Shown here piece by piece: positions 24,300 through 37,683 of a DNA stretch of 64,000 nt. Each line of letters opens with the position of its first letter. Position 1 is the stretch's first letter. The notes beneath the pieces were generated by a model that ran no database searches, was not told the DNA's origin, and was given only the letters and a program-made list of their open reading frames with translations. Origin of the DNA: Trichosporon coremiiforme (lineage: Eukaryota > Basidiomycota > Tremellomycetes > Trichosporonales > Trichosporonaceae); the NCBI GenBank assembly GCA_039545355.1, contig BCJJ01000013.1, forward strand, positions 372,001 to 436,000, read 5' to 3'. Made by a program: the position numbers and the translations under genes.

Positions 24300-26715
24300 T
24301 CAAGGCTGGGGCGGAGGAGGCGGGGGCGGCTGCTGCTGTTGCTGAGGTGGATATGCGCTGTGAGGGATGTGAGGCGAGGGGTTCGAGTGCGGTCGGCTCG
24401 GATTCCCGGCTTCATTGTGGTAACCAACAACGCGAAAGTCCGACGAGCTCTGGCCACGACCGACGTGAGGATACTGCATATGGGGCGGAGGCTGATCGTA
24501 GTATCCACCCGGGTGCGGTGTCATGCTGAGACTCGAAGGGGGCGCATAGGACACATAATCGCGTCCGTAAGGGCCAGGCGGGGGAGGCATGTTGACGTAT
24601 CCAGGCATGGGCGGCTCTCCTCCGTAAGCTGTTGGGGGAGCAGACGCCTCTCCCGAGCTCGAGCTCCCGGTCGGGACTCCACTCGCCGAGCCTCCAGATA
24701 AGGCGGGGCGATGGTAGCTGGGGAGGTGGGAAACATAGGGGCTCATCGCGTCAGCGCCGTGGGGACCACCGTATGGCGCAGAGGCTCGTTCGTCTGAGAA
24801 GCCCATGGAGTCGGGCGATACGTGAGCATGTTGAGCATATCCCATCGGGCCGGGGCCGTGAGTGGGGCCGGGGCTGTCGAACGTGAAAGGCATGTTTGTG
24901 TACGCGGACTGCGGATGTCAGCTGCCAGGTTCAACTTTGCGCTCCACGCTGCGCAAGCCACTTACATAGTTGGAGAAGATCTTTTTCAAGGCAGGCTCGA
25001 GGTGAATCCATGGGAAGACCTTGAGTCCCTTGTCGATGTTCCGGGGCTTGGGATTCGGGTAGTTCATGATGTGGGCGTAGAACTCCTGCCACTGGCCCTC
25101 GTTCTTCTGAAGCGTAGTCGGCTTGAAGCTCTCGAGGTTACGACGGATTCGGTTCTTCTCCTCAGTCGTGTAACGCGTCGCCATCAGGCACTCCAGCAGA
25201 TAAATCACATCGACCGAGGTGAAGAAGCACTCCTGACGTGCCTCGTGGTAAAGACACGAGATCACGATCATGTTGGGAGTCCAGTCGCGCTCCTCGACGG
25301 CCTTGAAGCTGGCGTAGACTGTAGCGCCGACCTGGCGGCGCGTGAATGCAACCAAGCACCGGCGGCTGGCCCACATCTCGGGCGACCTGAGGAATGTCAG
25401 CGAATTGGTTTTTCCTCTCACGCCACCAGGAGCTGTGCAGTCGCCGTGGCGTTTTTAGGGTGCAAAACGCCTTTGCTCCACACCCTGGCAGAAACCCACG
25501 CGCGCACGGTTGCGGAGTTACATGTGACAAAATGTGATGTCCACTCACCAGTTGCTCTTCATCGTCATGAGATCGCCCTCAATCTGGAGCTGGGCCTTGG
25601 AGCGCATGATGAACGGGTTGGGCTGGCCAGGGTTTGGGGAGTTGACCTGTGTGATCTGGGTAGTGCGCACCAGCCCCAACGATTGCGACTGAGGGGGAGG
25701 CGGTGAGTCGTACACGAACGCGCCCGCTGTTCCTGCCGGTATAGTCGGAGGGTTGTACCCGCCTTCGTCTTCACGCCTGCGGCGCCGATAACCAGCGGAC
25801 GAGAGCCTGCGCTCGGGGGACCCTGCTTTCGAGCTAAGTTTGCGTGCCTTCTTGAACGTGTTCGCTATGACAATTAGCAAAAGGAAGCCAAGGAAAAATC
25901 GCGTCGACCATGCACGGGCCATGCTGGACGAACTCACCTTCGGAGATGTAACCAAACTCGCCGAGGCTCTGGATCTCGAGAATGCCCCGGTCGTTGACTG
26001 CATGCAGAGTCACCGGAACGCTCCAGGCGTTCGAGCCAGTCATGCCGCAGCTGTGGAGAGGGGGGACGTTCGCGATGATCAGATAAGCTTCAGAGTTGTT
26101 TGTTGGTGGTCTCAGAGTCGTGTCGACGATTTGGTTGCCGAAGTACAAGCGAATCTTGTTGCCACCCGAATCGCCCCGGCTGTGATCGGGGGGGAAGGTG
26201 AGGTTGCAATTGATGGAGATCGCAGTGCCCTCAACCCCGGACTGGGGCGTGAATTCGTAGATGGTGATCACTTGAGACTGCTGAGCCATCGAGGGAGCGG
26301 TTGATGCATTGTCCAGAGGAGCAACTTGGGCGGTGAGAGAAGGCAGCCTGATGTCGCTGCTTCCACCTCCACCTCCACTGTACCAAGAAGCAGCACCGGA
26401 GGGCGTCGTTCCAGCACCGCCTGGGGTGCTCGAGCTAAGCTGGGTGAGTGATGGAGGTGGAGGTCCCCCACTTCCGTGACCAGGCGCAGCCGGTGCGCCG
26501 GAGAATGCGAGTGGAGGGGGCATCGACACCAAGTGGGCAGGGTACGATGACGAGGAGCGCGGATCAGTCGATGATGACGACGATGTCGAGTAGGGCGGGG
26601 GGTCGACGGGCGGCTGCGACGTCGCTGATGATGCAGCACCCGCCGCCGCGGAAGCGGCAAGGCGGGGATCCGTGGTGGACGACGACGAGCCGGTCGTGCC
26701 CGGGTGGTGATACAT
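24300..26715 (-). CDS. medA-like: Medusa-like developmental regulator (DUF7082 family)
   Basis: Four exons (26715-25938, 25864-25549, 25386-24966, 24908-24300) join in frame to 707 residues. The start chosen is the ATG at 26715 (MYHHPGTTGSSSS); the frame extends further upstream without an earlier ATG. Residues 1-125 are Ser/Pro/Ala-rich. Around 140-260 is an ordered domain (VITIYEFTPQSGVEGTAISI, IRLYFGNQIVDTTLRPP), resembling the immunoglobulin-like IPT fold. Residues 365-505 carry the family hallmark: WTPNMIVISCLYHEARQECF, DVIYLLECLMATR, EEKNRIRRNLESFKPTTL and PNPKPRNIDKGLKVFPW. Aspergillus MedA, which controls conidiation, adhesion and biofilm, has this block. The C-terminus is Pro/Gly/Tyr-rich and ends in a proline run. 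A role in morphogenesis or adhesion is inferred from the family. Introns are 73, 162 and 57 bp. About 12 kb upstream holds no recognisable gene. Confidence 0.9.
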
Positions 26716-29700
26716 GATTGTGTAAGACACCTTGGGCGACTGAAGCAGGGTGGTTCAAGAAAGTGATGGTAATGTGAAGAGAGAAGTTGAGAAAGAGGGG
26801 CAAGTCAAGTGACGACTTGTGGTGGCTTGATAGGGGAGGGTGGATTGATGGGATTCAACCTTCCTCGCCTCTAACTCTTATGAACAACTCTTTCCGGTGG
26901 ATAAGCGAGTGGACGCACGCCTAGAGGAGTTGCACACAATTGCTGTGCTTCGCCTTCCTTCTTGTTGCTCTGGGCTCGGCGGGTTCAGGGGACTCAGGCT
27001 AGTGGCCACGATCAACTGGGGTTTGGCGACTGCGGCTGACACGGAGTCACGAGGAGATGAGTACGACGACGACGGGGGAGCGGCGTAGATACTTGCACCG
27101 CTTATGTGTCCTTGGTCGCGCTGAGGCTGCAGTGGGGAGGAAGCTGACCAGGTGAGGAAACTGGGCTGGTGGGGTACTGCAATGACTCCGAGGCTAGAGG
27201 CGAGGGAGAACGAGGGGCACGCAACAAGAACACTCCGGCACGGACGGTGGTCGGTCGGAGAGTGCTCCGAGCAAGATGACGAGACGAGTGGACGGGAGGG
27301 CCAAGGGCGCGGCGTAATTGTTCGACTTCTTGATATCAGATTTCAAACACGGCGTCGCCCTGGGAGTTGATTGTGTTTAGGAACTTGTGTGATTGATGAG
27401 AGTACGTCGAAATAAGACACTGGAGGGGCGCGAGGCGTCTGTCGATAGCAACGAGGACACGACAGAGAAGCACCAGGCGTATATCGTGTAGCAGGAGGAC
27501 GTGGGCAGATGGCGTTTGAGGAGGAGCCGAGGTTGATGCGTCAACGGAAGAGAACAATGTCAAGAAGACGGAAGCGTGTGTGTATATGTGTGCGCGTGTG
27601 CAGGTGGAGGGATGGGTGGATGGGTGGGTGGACGACGGTACAGTAGATGGGTGGGGTGGAGGACGGTGGAGGTTACGAGATGTGATGAACAACCGCGACC
27701 AACCGATCCTGCAGTCGTTACGAGCTGCCTGCCCAACCCAAAGGAAGAGACACAAGGAGAAGATGAGATGGGAAAGAGATGATTCGGGATGCGAGGACAA
27801 AGAGATATAAGATACGCACTGTGTGGGATTGTTATACGGCCCTCGATTGGAGTTGATCGACGAAGTAATGAAATCTCTGTTAGCGTCCACGGCAAGGTGA
27901 AGGCGACACTGGCGACGAAATCTAGTGTCGGGACAGTCGAGTATCCTTAGACGGGGCTAATAAAGCGAAGGGAGCGCTAAGGAGCTGGAGAGCTGAAGGG
28001 TGGGTGGGGAGGAGCCAGAGGGTAGTGGGCGATAGGACCAGCTTGAGGGGGCAGAACGCCAAAGGCGCCCGAAGAATGCAAGTTATAGCCGGGTTATTAT
28101 GCTTGCTAGCCAAGGCTGAGGTAGCGCACGTAGCGAGTGAGGTAGCGACCGAGCCAGAGATCGAGACAACGAGACCGCTAGAACGGGAGATGGAACGCGT
28201 CAAGCTAGCGACGAGACTAAGCTAGTCGATGCCGGCTATGCGTTTTGCGTTGTGCTATCGAGGAGGACCGATGGTCACTGGCGTGCGAGTTTGAAGCAGG
28301 TGGTGCTTGTGGGAAGGGAACGCTGGGAAGAAATGGAGGTGGGAGGACGTCGAAAGATGGAAAGTCAGATCATTTAGTAAGTTGCTGGCTGGACGGATCA
28401 GACGGAGAGATGCATGGCGATTGTTTGAGGAGTGGGTGCATGGTACAGGTGCAGGTGCACGAGCGTGCCAGGAGCCAGGAGACAAGAGCCAGGACCGGTC
28501 AGGCCCAGGATGACAGGATCAGGTGGCTTCCATGGCGAAACCTGACTACCTGACTGCCTGGGTCCCATTCCTGCATCCTGCAGCGCTGGACATTCCCACT
28601 GCCGTTCGCCTTCCCTCCTTCCCTCGTTCCCTCCGGCACTTGGCCGCTACGTGCACCTCGCTCCGCTGACCCGCTGCACAATCAGAATGCGTTCTGCCGG
28701 TCGCTGAATACGCCGGCGAAGGATGCATGCAATCTGCGATGCGCGATCTCTTCGCCCCGATCTGAATCGGGCCCAAAGAGACCGTGACCTGAATAGGGAT
28801 GCATTTGCATTTCTCATATTGCATTCGGCTCTGGGATTCTGGAAGCGGAAACGCGACGCGGGCAGGCTGGGTGAGACCTATAGAGACCGGAGACGACGAG
28901 GAAGACGGACAGCGGATCCGGACCTTAGGTAGCAACTCAATGTCTATTTAATATGTGTGATGCCCTTACTCCTCTGGACCCTGTCGGCCCTGTCGTTAGA
29001 GGCCCTGAGGCACCCTGGGACCAGGGTAGAGGCGTGTTGCATGTCTTGGAGAGTTGGGTGGAGGTCCCCGACCCTTGACGGTGGGCCCTTGTTCGCAACT
29101 CCTGATCACGGTCGAATCGTCGCTCTTTTGTCCCTTCGACTGGTCCTGCTTGAGCTCGACCACGGCATCTCCTCTCGTCCACCCACTGATGCAGGTCCCC
29201 GGGGTCTGGCGGAGAGCCCGTAGTCTGCGACTCCAGCGCTCCAGCCAAAGTCTACTGCCATTTGGCTTTCGGTCCAGCCAACAGCCAGCAGCCAAGCCTG
29301 TGCTCCAGCGGCCAAGCAAGCTCCCGCCATGTCGCCATGCCATTAGGTGTGCCTCCAGCCATGCCAGCCGGGCCAGCCAACAACCGTCCAGCAGTTAACA
29401 GTAGTATGTCGCATGCTTCATGCCTCGTTGCGTGCGCCTCCTTGTCATCGGCGAGCCGTATCTTCATTAAGTATCCTTTGCTTCCTTGACACATCATCAT
29501 CCACCCTCAGAGCCCAGAGCTTACCTTCCCTCAGCCAACAAGCCCCGTCCAGGAAACAGGTCCATCCGACAACCTCAATGCTTCTGATTCCAACGCTCGT
29601 GTCACAAGACCCATACAGCACACATCCCATGCATATCCTGTAGTCCTGTGATCCATTCATTCGTCACCCCTCCGCAGTAGCTCATCCAGCTCGGGCAGGT

Positions 29701-32700
29701 TTGGCGTCACCTGCCTGGCACCCCTTTCTGCGATCCTGTAATCCTGCGGTCCTCGACGTCGTCACGGCGGCCAGACCTGGGCACTAGCCCGGCTCTGTTC
29801 TGCCTGGAGTCAAGGCTAAGGCTATGGACCCACATGGCGTCGCATCACCTGATTCCAGCCACACCCATCACAAACCCACCGTACCCCATTTCGCCTGCAG
29901 TGCTGCTGCATACCTGCTGCAGAGCTGTTCCCATGTTCCCCCGCCTCACGGCGTATGCACTGTTTAAGGGTTGCTAGGAGAATAGGAGACATCCCGCTCA
30001 GCTGGTCCTGCCAGCAGGCGCGTCGCGCATCGAAGATCGAGGGAGCAGAGTCGCATCATTTGCCCCATCGGCCCCGTCGTGCTATCGCATCCATTGTGCG
30101 TCTCCCGTCGTCTCCTGGTGAATCATTCGTTGTTCCGCTTCTGGCAGCTCTGGCCCCTCTCGCCGCTGACTGCTGCGTCTTGCCGCAGTTTCTGGGTTCG
30201 GCAGGGCTCGATGCATGCTGGAGACCCAAGTCATGGGCACAGCAGGATGGTGGCCCAGTCAGGACACTCAGGACAAGCCAGGACTCAGTTCGGGCCGTGC
30301 TTCGCCTAGTCGTCCCAGTGTTTGGTTCCGAAGCGTGAGACCACCCTTATCCCCTCTTCTTCCATCTCCACATCCTGATCATATTCAGCCCTCCCTGACG
30401 TTGCACAACCTGCATGCTCAGTTTGGGTAGGATACCTTCTTCGGCGTCTACTGACGCGACCTCCCCACCTCTGACCCAAACGCCCGTCTGTTGTGCGAGT
30501 GCATTCGTGCATTCCTGGGTGACAAGCACTGGGACTCAACCTGGATCCTTCCCTTTGACTCCTACATTGACTAGTCAGGTAGCCGCAGCCGCTACTCTCG
30601 TCCTTAGCGCCAGAAGTCTGACCCCCGAAATTGCTCTGGTCCCTCCAAAGCCTCAAGCTACTGAACCCTCCTAGTTCAGGCAGGTTCAAGTCTCCGCACC
30701 CGGGCTGCCGGCCGTGCGTTCTTACGGATGTGCGACACTGATCCTGAACATGTCCCACTTCCATGCATCTCGCACTCTCGGGCGCTCAATGCTCGATTTC
30801 AACGGGGCACTGTCAATCGAACACGTCTAATACGTTTCATGATATAACAGCCGTGGTGGATGACTCGGAAGACGTAGGTACGAGTCGTACAGGCACTATA
30901 CAAGCGCGGCAGCAGCTGTTGCAGTGGACAAGCTGTGTGAGGGTGAGAACGGTGAGAATGGAGAGGAATGGTGGGTCCTCGGCTGCAGACCTGAGGGCAC
31001 TGAGCCTGAATGGTGTTGGAATCCGGATGATTCATTCCAAAACACGCCTGCACCCCGCTACCAAAGGCTGGGTGTCACTCTACCAAGTGTGCATCAGGTG
31101 ATACTGGTCCGCCCAAACTGGGGGAACCAGTGTTCTCGACACGTTTCGCATCACGCGCATCGCACTGATAAGCTTAGTCCAGTTTTAGTCTTCGAGCCGC
31201 ACACGAAACACGCAAACATGCAGCGATGCCGAGAGTTCCGCTGAACTAAGTTCCATTTACACTGTTAGGAACGGGATCACGAGAGAAGAAGGTTCCGAGC
31301 GAACCCTCCGTGCCCTCTACGACCGAGAGTCCCGCCCGAGAGTCGCGAGCCCAGAGGAGCCGAAAGGTACGAGGTACGGCACGGGAGCGTAGTTCCTGCG
31401 TGTTATGGAAGCGCATCAACATGAATCCATGACGTTGCAGCAGTACCACAGGACCGCAGGATACACAGGATCACAGTTCTGGGAATTCAGTCGCTCATGC
31501 GCCTGTCCAATTGTGTGCAATTGCCCTCAGTCCCCTAGGGTTAGTTGGGGCCGCTCGGCGGGCTGATGCGGTTTGATCGCTCTGCTTCGGAATTGCAACT
31601 GAAGTTGCGCCTTGTGGATGGGCAACTCTTAGGTTAGATATTCACGGACTCAATGGCCAACTGAATCAATCGCCTGCCTCCCTAGTAGCTTGCGGTTGAC
31701 TTGATTCCAGCAGAATCTAAAACTGATCAGCAGCTTTGATCCTGACCAAATACATTGCTTCCATGGGCTCCTGCCCTCCTCGGCTCGTGCAATCAAGCAT
31801 CCAAAGTGTCGAAACGAGCCCGCTGAATCGTAATGGTGCTCTTGGAATCAAAAGATTGGCTTTACATTTGAGCGCCCGAGCGACACCGAGCGTCATCAAG
31901 TGTGATTTTGCCAAGATTGGCCGTTTATCAGCACGGCAGATGAATGCATTGATGCAAGCTACATAGCCCTTGCTTCCAATGCGCGTCAATGTGCCAGTGC
32001 GGATTATGGTGCAACCATGCATGCGAATGCGTTACCGTGCTACGGATAACAAATGGTCGCAGGTCGAATCGCACGAAGTGCCATCCCGACTGAATGTGCA
32101 CGGTGCTTCATGTTGGCACCGAGTCGGGGTCAGCTGAATCGACTTACGTCTGACGTTCCGCACGCACCACGCGCTTCCTATTCACGTACTGTTCGCACAT
32201 TCAAACCTCGCCCCAGCTGCGAGCTGCCTGTGCCAGTTGGGCTGCTGCCTGCGGCCATCGGGTTTGCGATTGCGCTCTCTAGCGGGCCCGTCCGCTACGC
32301 ACCCGACACCGATGCCCGCTATCGCGATTCGCGTCTGGTGCCATTCGACGGCGGCTTTCGCCCCCTCTGAGCGACCCACACTTAGCACTGTTATGAGAGA
32401 TAGGGGACGGCCCGGTAGACAAGCTGCCCCTTACCTCTCGCCCCCGCCGCGTCTCCCCCGCACGTTCATACCTCGCAGCGCCATTGCCACACTCTATCAG
32501 GCGCCATACGGACGTGCAGTGAGCGCCAGATGGAGCGCGTTCGAGCGGTTCGGCGGTGGCAGCCTGTTGATGCAATTGACCAAGGCGGCAGAACGGTGTA
32601 CGTACGTGCGAGGCAGGAAGGGAGGGCGGCGGCGGCGTAAGTGCGCAGCTGAGACAGCAGACGGTCCGCTGATTGATCCTCGGCGCCCTGCGGTGAGAGG

Positions 32701-33943
32701 CGGTCCTGAGTGACAGACTGCGTCGAAGGTCTGGCTAGCTGCCAGTTCTCGCATGATTGCAGGAGGCGCCCAGGGCGGCGGGTCGGGGTAAGCTGAACCC
32801 TCTCTTCACCCTCACCCTCGACAGCAGTCCTGAGGAAACAGCCGGCAGATGCCGAGCGAAGAACTGCCCCGGCAAAACAGCCGACACACTGGAGCCTCCC
32901 CCGGCCCACTGCTTGTGCGCTTCCCTATTCCTTGAGTGACAGCCGCCCATCTCTGTCTTCTCGTAGCGACCGTGGCGTCGCTCCTCTCGCCAGCGGTGGG
33001 CTCTTAATGGAACCGAACAGCCGCGCCGCTCACGCCTGCAAGATCTTTCTGCTGCACCCCTCTCCCACAGTTCGGAAGCGAGTGGCCATTGAGAACAGGA
33101 GAGTACGCAGACCCAGTGGAAACGACCCAGCGGGTCGGCTGGGAAGGGCGGCCACTAAGTCATTGGACATGCAGGATTAATTCAGTCCTCAGGCTCCCTC
33201 ATACTTGGATCCTGCGCGATGGGGTAAAAACGTACGTGCGCCAGCGGCTGGACCTCCTGCATCTCCCATAGCTGTTACAGCGGTAGAGCAGCTACGCTGC
33301 GGATGCTCCGCCTCGCTCCCTTCCAGCCTCTGTTGCAATGCTCGTGATGCAAGAGTCCTATGCCCGAGTGCGCCGCATGGTACTGGACATTTGGTGAGGC
33401 ACTATGAAAAACGCTTAAACGGCCATCATGAATAGGTCTGGAGGCGTGCCCCCCAGTATTATCATTTACTCGAATACGCTCAAGCCCAGCGCAATCCAAG
33501 AGCTCTTGACACGCCAGACATGCCGCGCCGCCGCAGACCATTGGTCTGGAAGTACCGGAAATGACCCCCCATTGCCCTTGTTTGCCCAGGAGAGCGCTGG
33601 CTGATTACATTGAATGGGCCCCGTGCAGCCCACAGCCTGCGCACCTCCTGTGGCCGTCTGAGGATATCTGTGGACGACAGCCCAGGAGCCACCATTCATT
33701 GGGGCAGAAACCCTGCCATTCTGCATCAGGGACGGAGTGCTTCCAGATTCACTAGGGTATCGCCCGCCCGGATTGCCAGATCAGAACTGGCGAAATCTAG
33801 CATCAATGCTATCCCAAGCAATTCGACGGTTCAGTGTCAACAGCCTCCACACGTCAGAGGCGCTGACCACAGTAGCGCCACCACGCCCCTTTCGCCTCAA
33901 GGCTTCAGGCGCAGTCGGTCGCGCCCCCCTTCGCATGCAGTGT

Positions 33944-33960
33944 GGGGGGGGGGGGGGGGG
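33944..33960 (+). repeat. Poly-G tract, 17 consecutive G
   Basis: Seventeen G in a row on the plus strand, between cgcatgcagtgt and ctggcatgcat. It is the longest homopolymer I noticed in the window, and the exact length may be a sequencing approximation. Confidence 0.9.
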
Positions 33961-36900
33961 CTGGCATGCATAGGAACGCTCCTTCGTCCGTCTGACAGGT
34001 GATCGCAGGCGACTAACCCGCAGCAGAGGCCGTGGACGTGCCGAAAAGAATGACAGGACTGTTCTGTTGGACGTGCATGAACTGGTACATGGAACATGGG
34101 CAAAGGGGCCGGCTGCCGACAGGTCGGCTGTTGCACGCATGTGCAGGTCGTGACTCGGAAGTGCGAGCTGGAGGACGGACATGCCGGCATACCCTTTGCG
34201 ATAACAACGTATCGTCATGCAGCGGTGTGTTAGCTGAAGTCAGCTTAAGTCAGGAGGGTACGCCGACAGCTGGCTGGAAGCTTCGGTCAAGAGTTGGGCT
34301 CCAGCTCTGTGTGACGTGCGCTGTTTGCTGATGAATCAGTGATTCCTGACAACCTAACGCTGATTCCTCCGGGCCAGGATGGGACTTGCACCCTGCGACG
34401 GCCGGGCCTGAAGCACCTGAAACGCCATCCAAGGGCCAAAACACGCTTGGCCCCAGGGTGGGGAAGCCTTAAGGTGGATTAGCTTTGCTAGCGTTGCTGA
34501 AAGCCACAGACTGCAGGGCGAGCAACCCCAGGGCACGAGCGAGTTCTAGGACGATGCATAGGAACGAGGAACGGCAGCGCGTCAGCCAAACGTCAGCAGT
34601 GCTGCAGAGGAAGGAAAAACAAAGTTGCACCAATCGTGTTCACCCGCAGTCCAAGACATTGGTCTCAACCTGTGACATCAGGCGCACGCGAGGACCAGGG
34701 CCCCCAGCCCTGCAAGTTGGACCTCAGTCCACCACTGTCATGTCCACCAGACGCACGTCCAGCTCCGAGGGTCACGCCTGCGGCACAAGGCAGGCGGCAC
34801 CCAGCGTCGTACGTCAAGGACGTGCACACACCCAAACGCCCTACCTTCTGCACACGCGCGCATCGCACAGGCCAGACGGGACCAGGCGCTCCAGGATCTC
34901 CAGGCGCATGCCGGGCCAGAACCCCACTTTGGCCGCGGGGAAACACATAAACACACGATGCAAGCGAAACAGCAAGGAAGGAATCGTGATGCCGGCATCT
35001 GCTCTGTCGGGTCCGAGTCTCGGTCATCCTTCTCCCATCTTTCTGCTTTCCTAGCCCGAGTGCCACTGCATTGCCTGCTAGCTATTAGCTTTGCAGGAGT
35101 CCTGTACATCGTCCAAAGCGGCAGAGCTGCTGCTGCTCTTGCTGCTTGGGATTGCCGGAGGCCAGAGACCAGGATCATCTGGAATGCCCGTTTGCCACGG
35201 CCTGAACTCGGATCCCTGAAGTTTATCCCACTCCCCGCCACTCCGGCTGTCCGGATCCCCCACGTGACGGAACAACAATTCGTGGCAGTCACTGGAAGAG
35301 ACGGAGACACGTCGGTCTGTGAAGGCGGCTGAACAGGCCGTGATCGCTGGACGACGGAGACGTTGCCGAAGCATTGGGACACAACGCGGTCCCGAGGTCC
35401 CACTACTCAACAGGGAAGCTCACGGAGAATATGGAATACGGTTTCCGGAACGGCGGTGGGGGCCAACCTGGGACACCTGCATGGTCTGTAGTCTCGTACA
35501 CTGCCTTGACGCGACCATTTCCCAGAAAATTGTGCAGTCCCAATCTCGAGTTCGCCGTTGGGCACGCAAGGCTGATTGCTTCTGTTCGACCGAACATAGC
35601 GGGAGTCTTACAGCACACTAGATCCTGTGATATCCTGGCATTCTGAGGGATGCGGGACTATGTATGAACGATCGAATCTGCTATGATCGACTGACGCAGC
35701 CGACTGAGCTGATCCGAGGAACACGGGGCGAGCAGGGACTGATTATCTCGTGGCGCGACGGTGATGTCCACCATGGGCCGCGCCAATGCCAATGCGTTCC
35801 CGGACAGTGGGAGTGGCTGAGTGACTGCGGGACCCTCATCTGCACCACCTTCTGCTTTCAAAACGATTATGGCCCTGTGAGCGTTGCAAGGCGGGGCCGC
35901 GTCGTCACATAATGTGCAGAAGTGTTAGCCATCATTCCCAGCGACATTGATGGCTAAGGATTTGCAGTGATTTGCAGTGGGTCCATTCATGGTTTATTGC
36001 GATTATAAGAGAAAGACCTATGCCTTGGCCGTTGTTGTCTGTCGAGCACTCTTGATGTCCCGCCCTTTTCCAGCAATGGTAGTATTTCCCCGTCTCTCTC
36101 TTTGTGCATTGCCGAAGTAGAGAAAGCGCTTGGCATGGGGTGCCGGCAAGACGTGCAAGTTCGCAACAGTGAGCTCGCCAGATAGAGTTGCGACCCGAGT
36201 AGGCATGATCAATTCAACACCTCCCCATCCACATGCTCGTCCGCACCCAAATTCAATTCTTGGTGAAATTAAGTTGTCGGGTGCATGTCTGGCGTCGTCA
36301 TTGACCGCCACGTCTGGGGTATTACGCAGAGCAAGCCGATGAGGGCCGAAGCGTGGCGACAGCGGCATGATAGTAGACTGGGGTGACTCCGTTCCGACGT
36401 CGCGAGACCGAACCCACCGACCGACACAATGGAATGACGAGCTTTCCTGGATTTGCGGCAGATGCAACAGGTAGAGCGATCAATGTCATCTCAGTCTCAG
36501 TCTCGGAGACCCCGTCTCAATCGAAGACAGACCGCGCAGGCAAATGTACAATGGCTCCTGCAGGCCACCCTTCTCCGCCGCAAAGTGTCAGTGATACGCC
36601 GGACGTCACTTGCTTTAATCTGTACAAGGTCAAACGGAAACACTCGCTCCGAGGCTCCCGGCCGATGATGCCCAGGGCTGAACTTCGTTAAGCGCAGTGC
36701 CTATTCCAGCACGGAGCATTCTGCGGGCTCCTTCCCATATTGCAAGCGACGTACTCCTATACTACATCTCGAGTGTGCCGCTTGTGTCGTCGTCCCCTAG
36801 AGCGTTCGCCGCTGCGGTCTTTGCAGGCGAAATGCGAAACGCACATGTAGATGCTATCAGATCCCACAGCGCGGTCCATACCTCCGCAAGCTCCGTGCCA

Positions 36901-37650
36901 CAAGCACTCGAGCGATCCGCACTTCTACCGTATGCGCGGCCCGATGTAAGCAAGGACCCCCGAATCACACGAGTCCGCCCATATTCCCTGTTTTGAGACG
37001 TGTTTGTTCTACGTCTTTTGCATCAGTGGTACAACAACGGCATCAGCATCGCCGGTGCCGGCGATGGACAATGTCTGGGAATCAACTGCTCCATCACTGC
37101 AATTGTCTTGAATGGAAGCGCACAAGGACCACATGACCGTCGAACGGTCTCGGGGGGACGGAAGATCAACATTGAATCGCACTAGAGCTCGGCACGCCGC
37201 TCTTGGTCCATTCAGTCCCTGCACACGCTGGAGCACGCTCCAGTCACGTCGGCACGCCATTGTGAGCACTGAGACAAAGTGGATGGGGGTGAGGTGCGGC
37301 GCTGCATCAGTGTCATCTGTCACCATTCATTATGCGCACGCCGCAGGCAGCCAGTCCCGGAGTATGTGCCATGTACGCCGCAAAGAAGAATAAAAGGAGG
37401 GGCCGACGCTCAATGCATCCCTTCGGCACGGCGGCACGGCGACAATGCAGAAACACCGAACTGGGATCAAGAAAGCGGGTCGACCTCAAAAAAATGTTCA
37501 TCAATTGATAAAAACAGGAGCGATGAATATCTCCGACCATTCACAGAGGGCCGGTGTGGCCCAAACGAATCCCACAGCGCGCGTAAATGTCTCCCAACGG
37601 GTTTCCTGCTCGGGTCGGCAAGTGCCGCCTTCGCTGGTCCCACCCGCCCT

Positions 37651-37683
37651 CATAACCCGTCATGGCCCGTCATAGTCCGTCAT
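37651..37683. repeat. Three 10-bp tandem units (CATNNCCCGT)
   Basis: The units cataacccgt, catggcccgt and catagtccgt follow each other exactly, then cat begins a fourth. It is a small imperfect minisatellite in gene-free DNA. Confidence 0.8.

Noticed and set aside
27336..27890. 184-codon open frame on minus upstream of the Medusa-like gene
   Set aside because: It is dominated by His/Pro/Ser/Thr from simple repeats (THPSTHPST) and fits better as leader or promoter DNA.
34738..35403. 221-codon open frame on minus, overlapping a 189-codon frame on plus
   Set aside because: Both strands are open over the same stretch with Ser/Arg/Cys-rich content and no conserved blocks, as expected by chance in GC-rich DNA.
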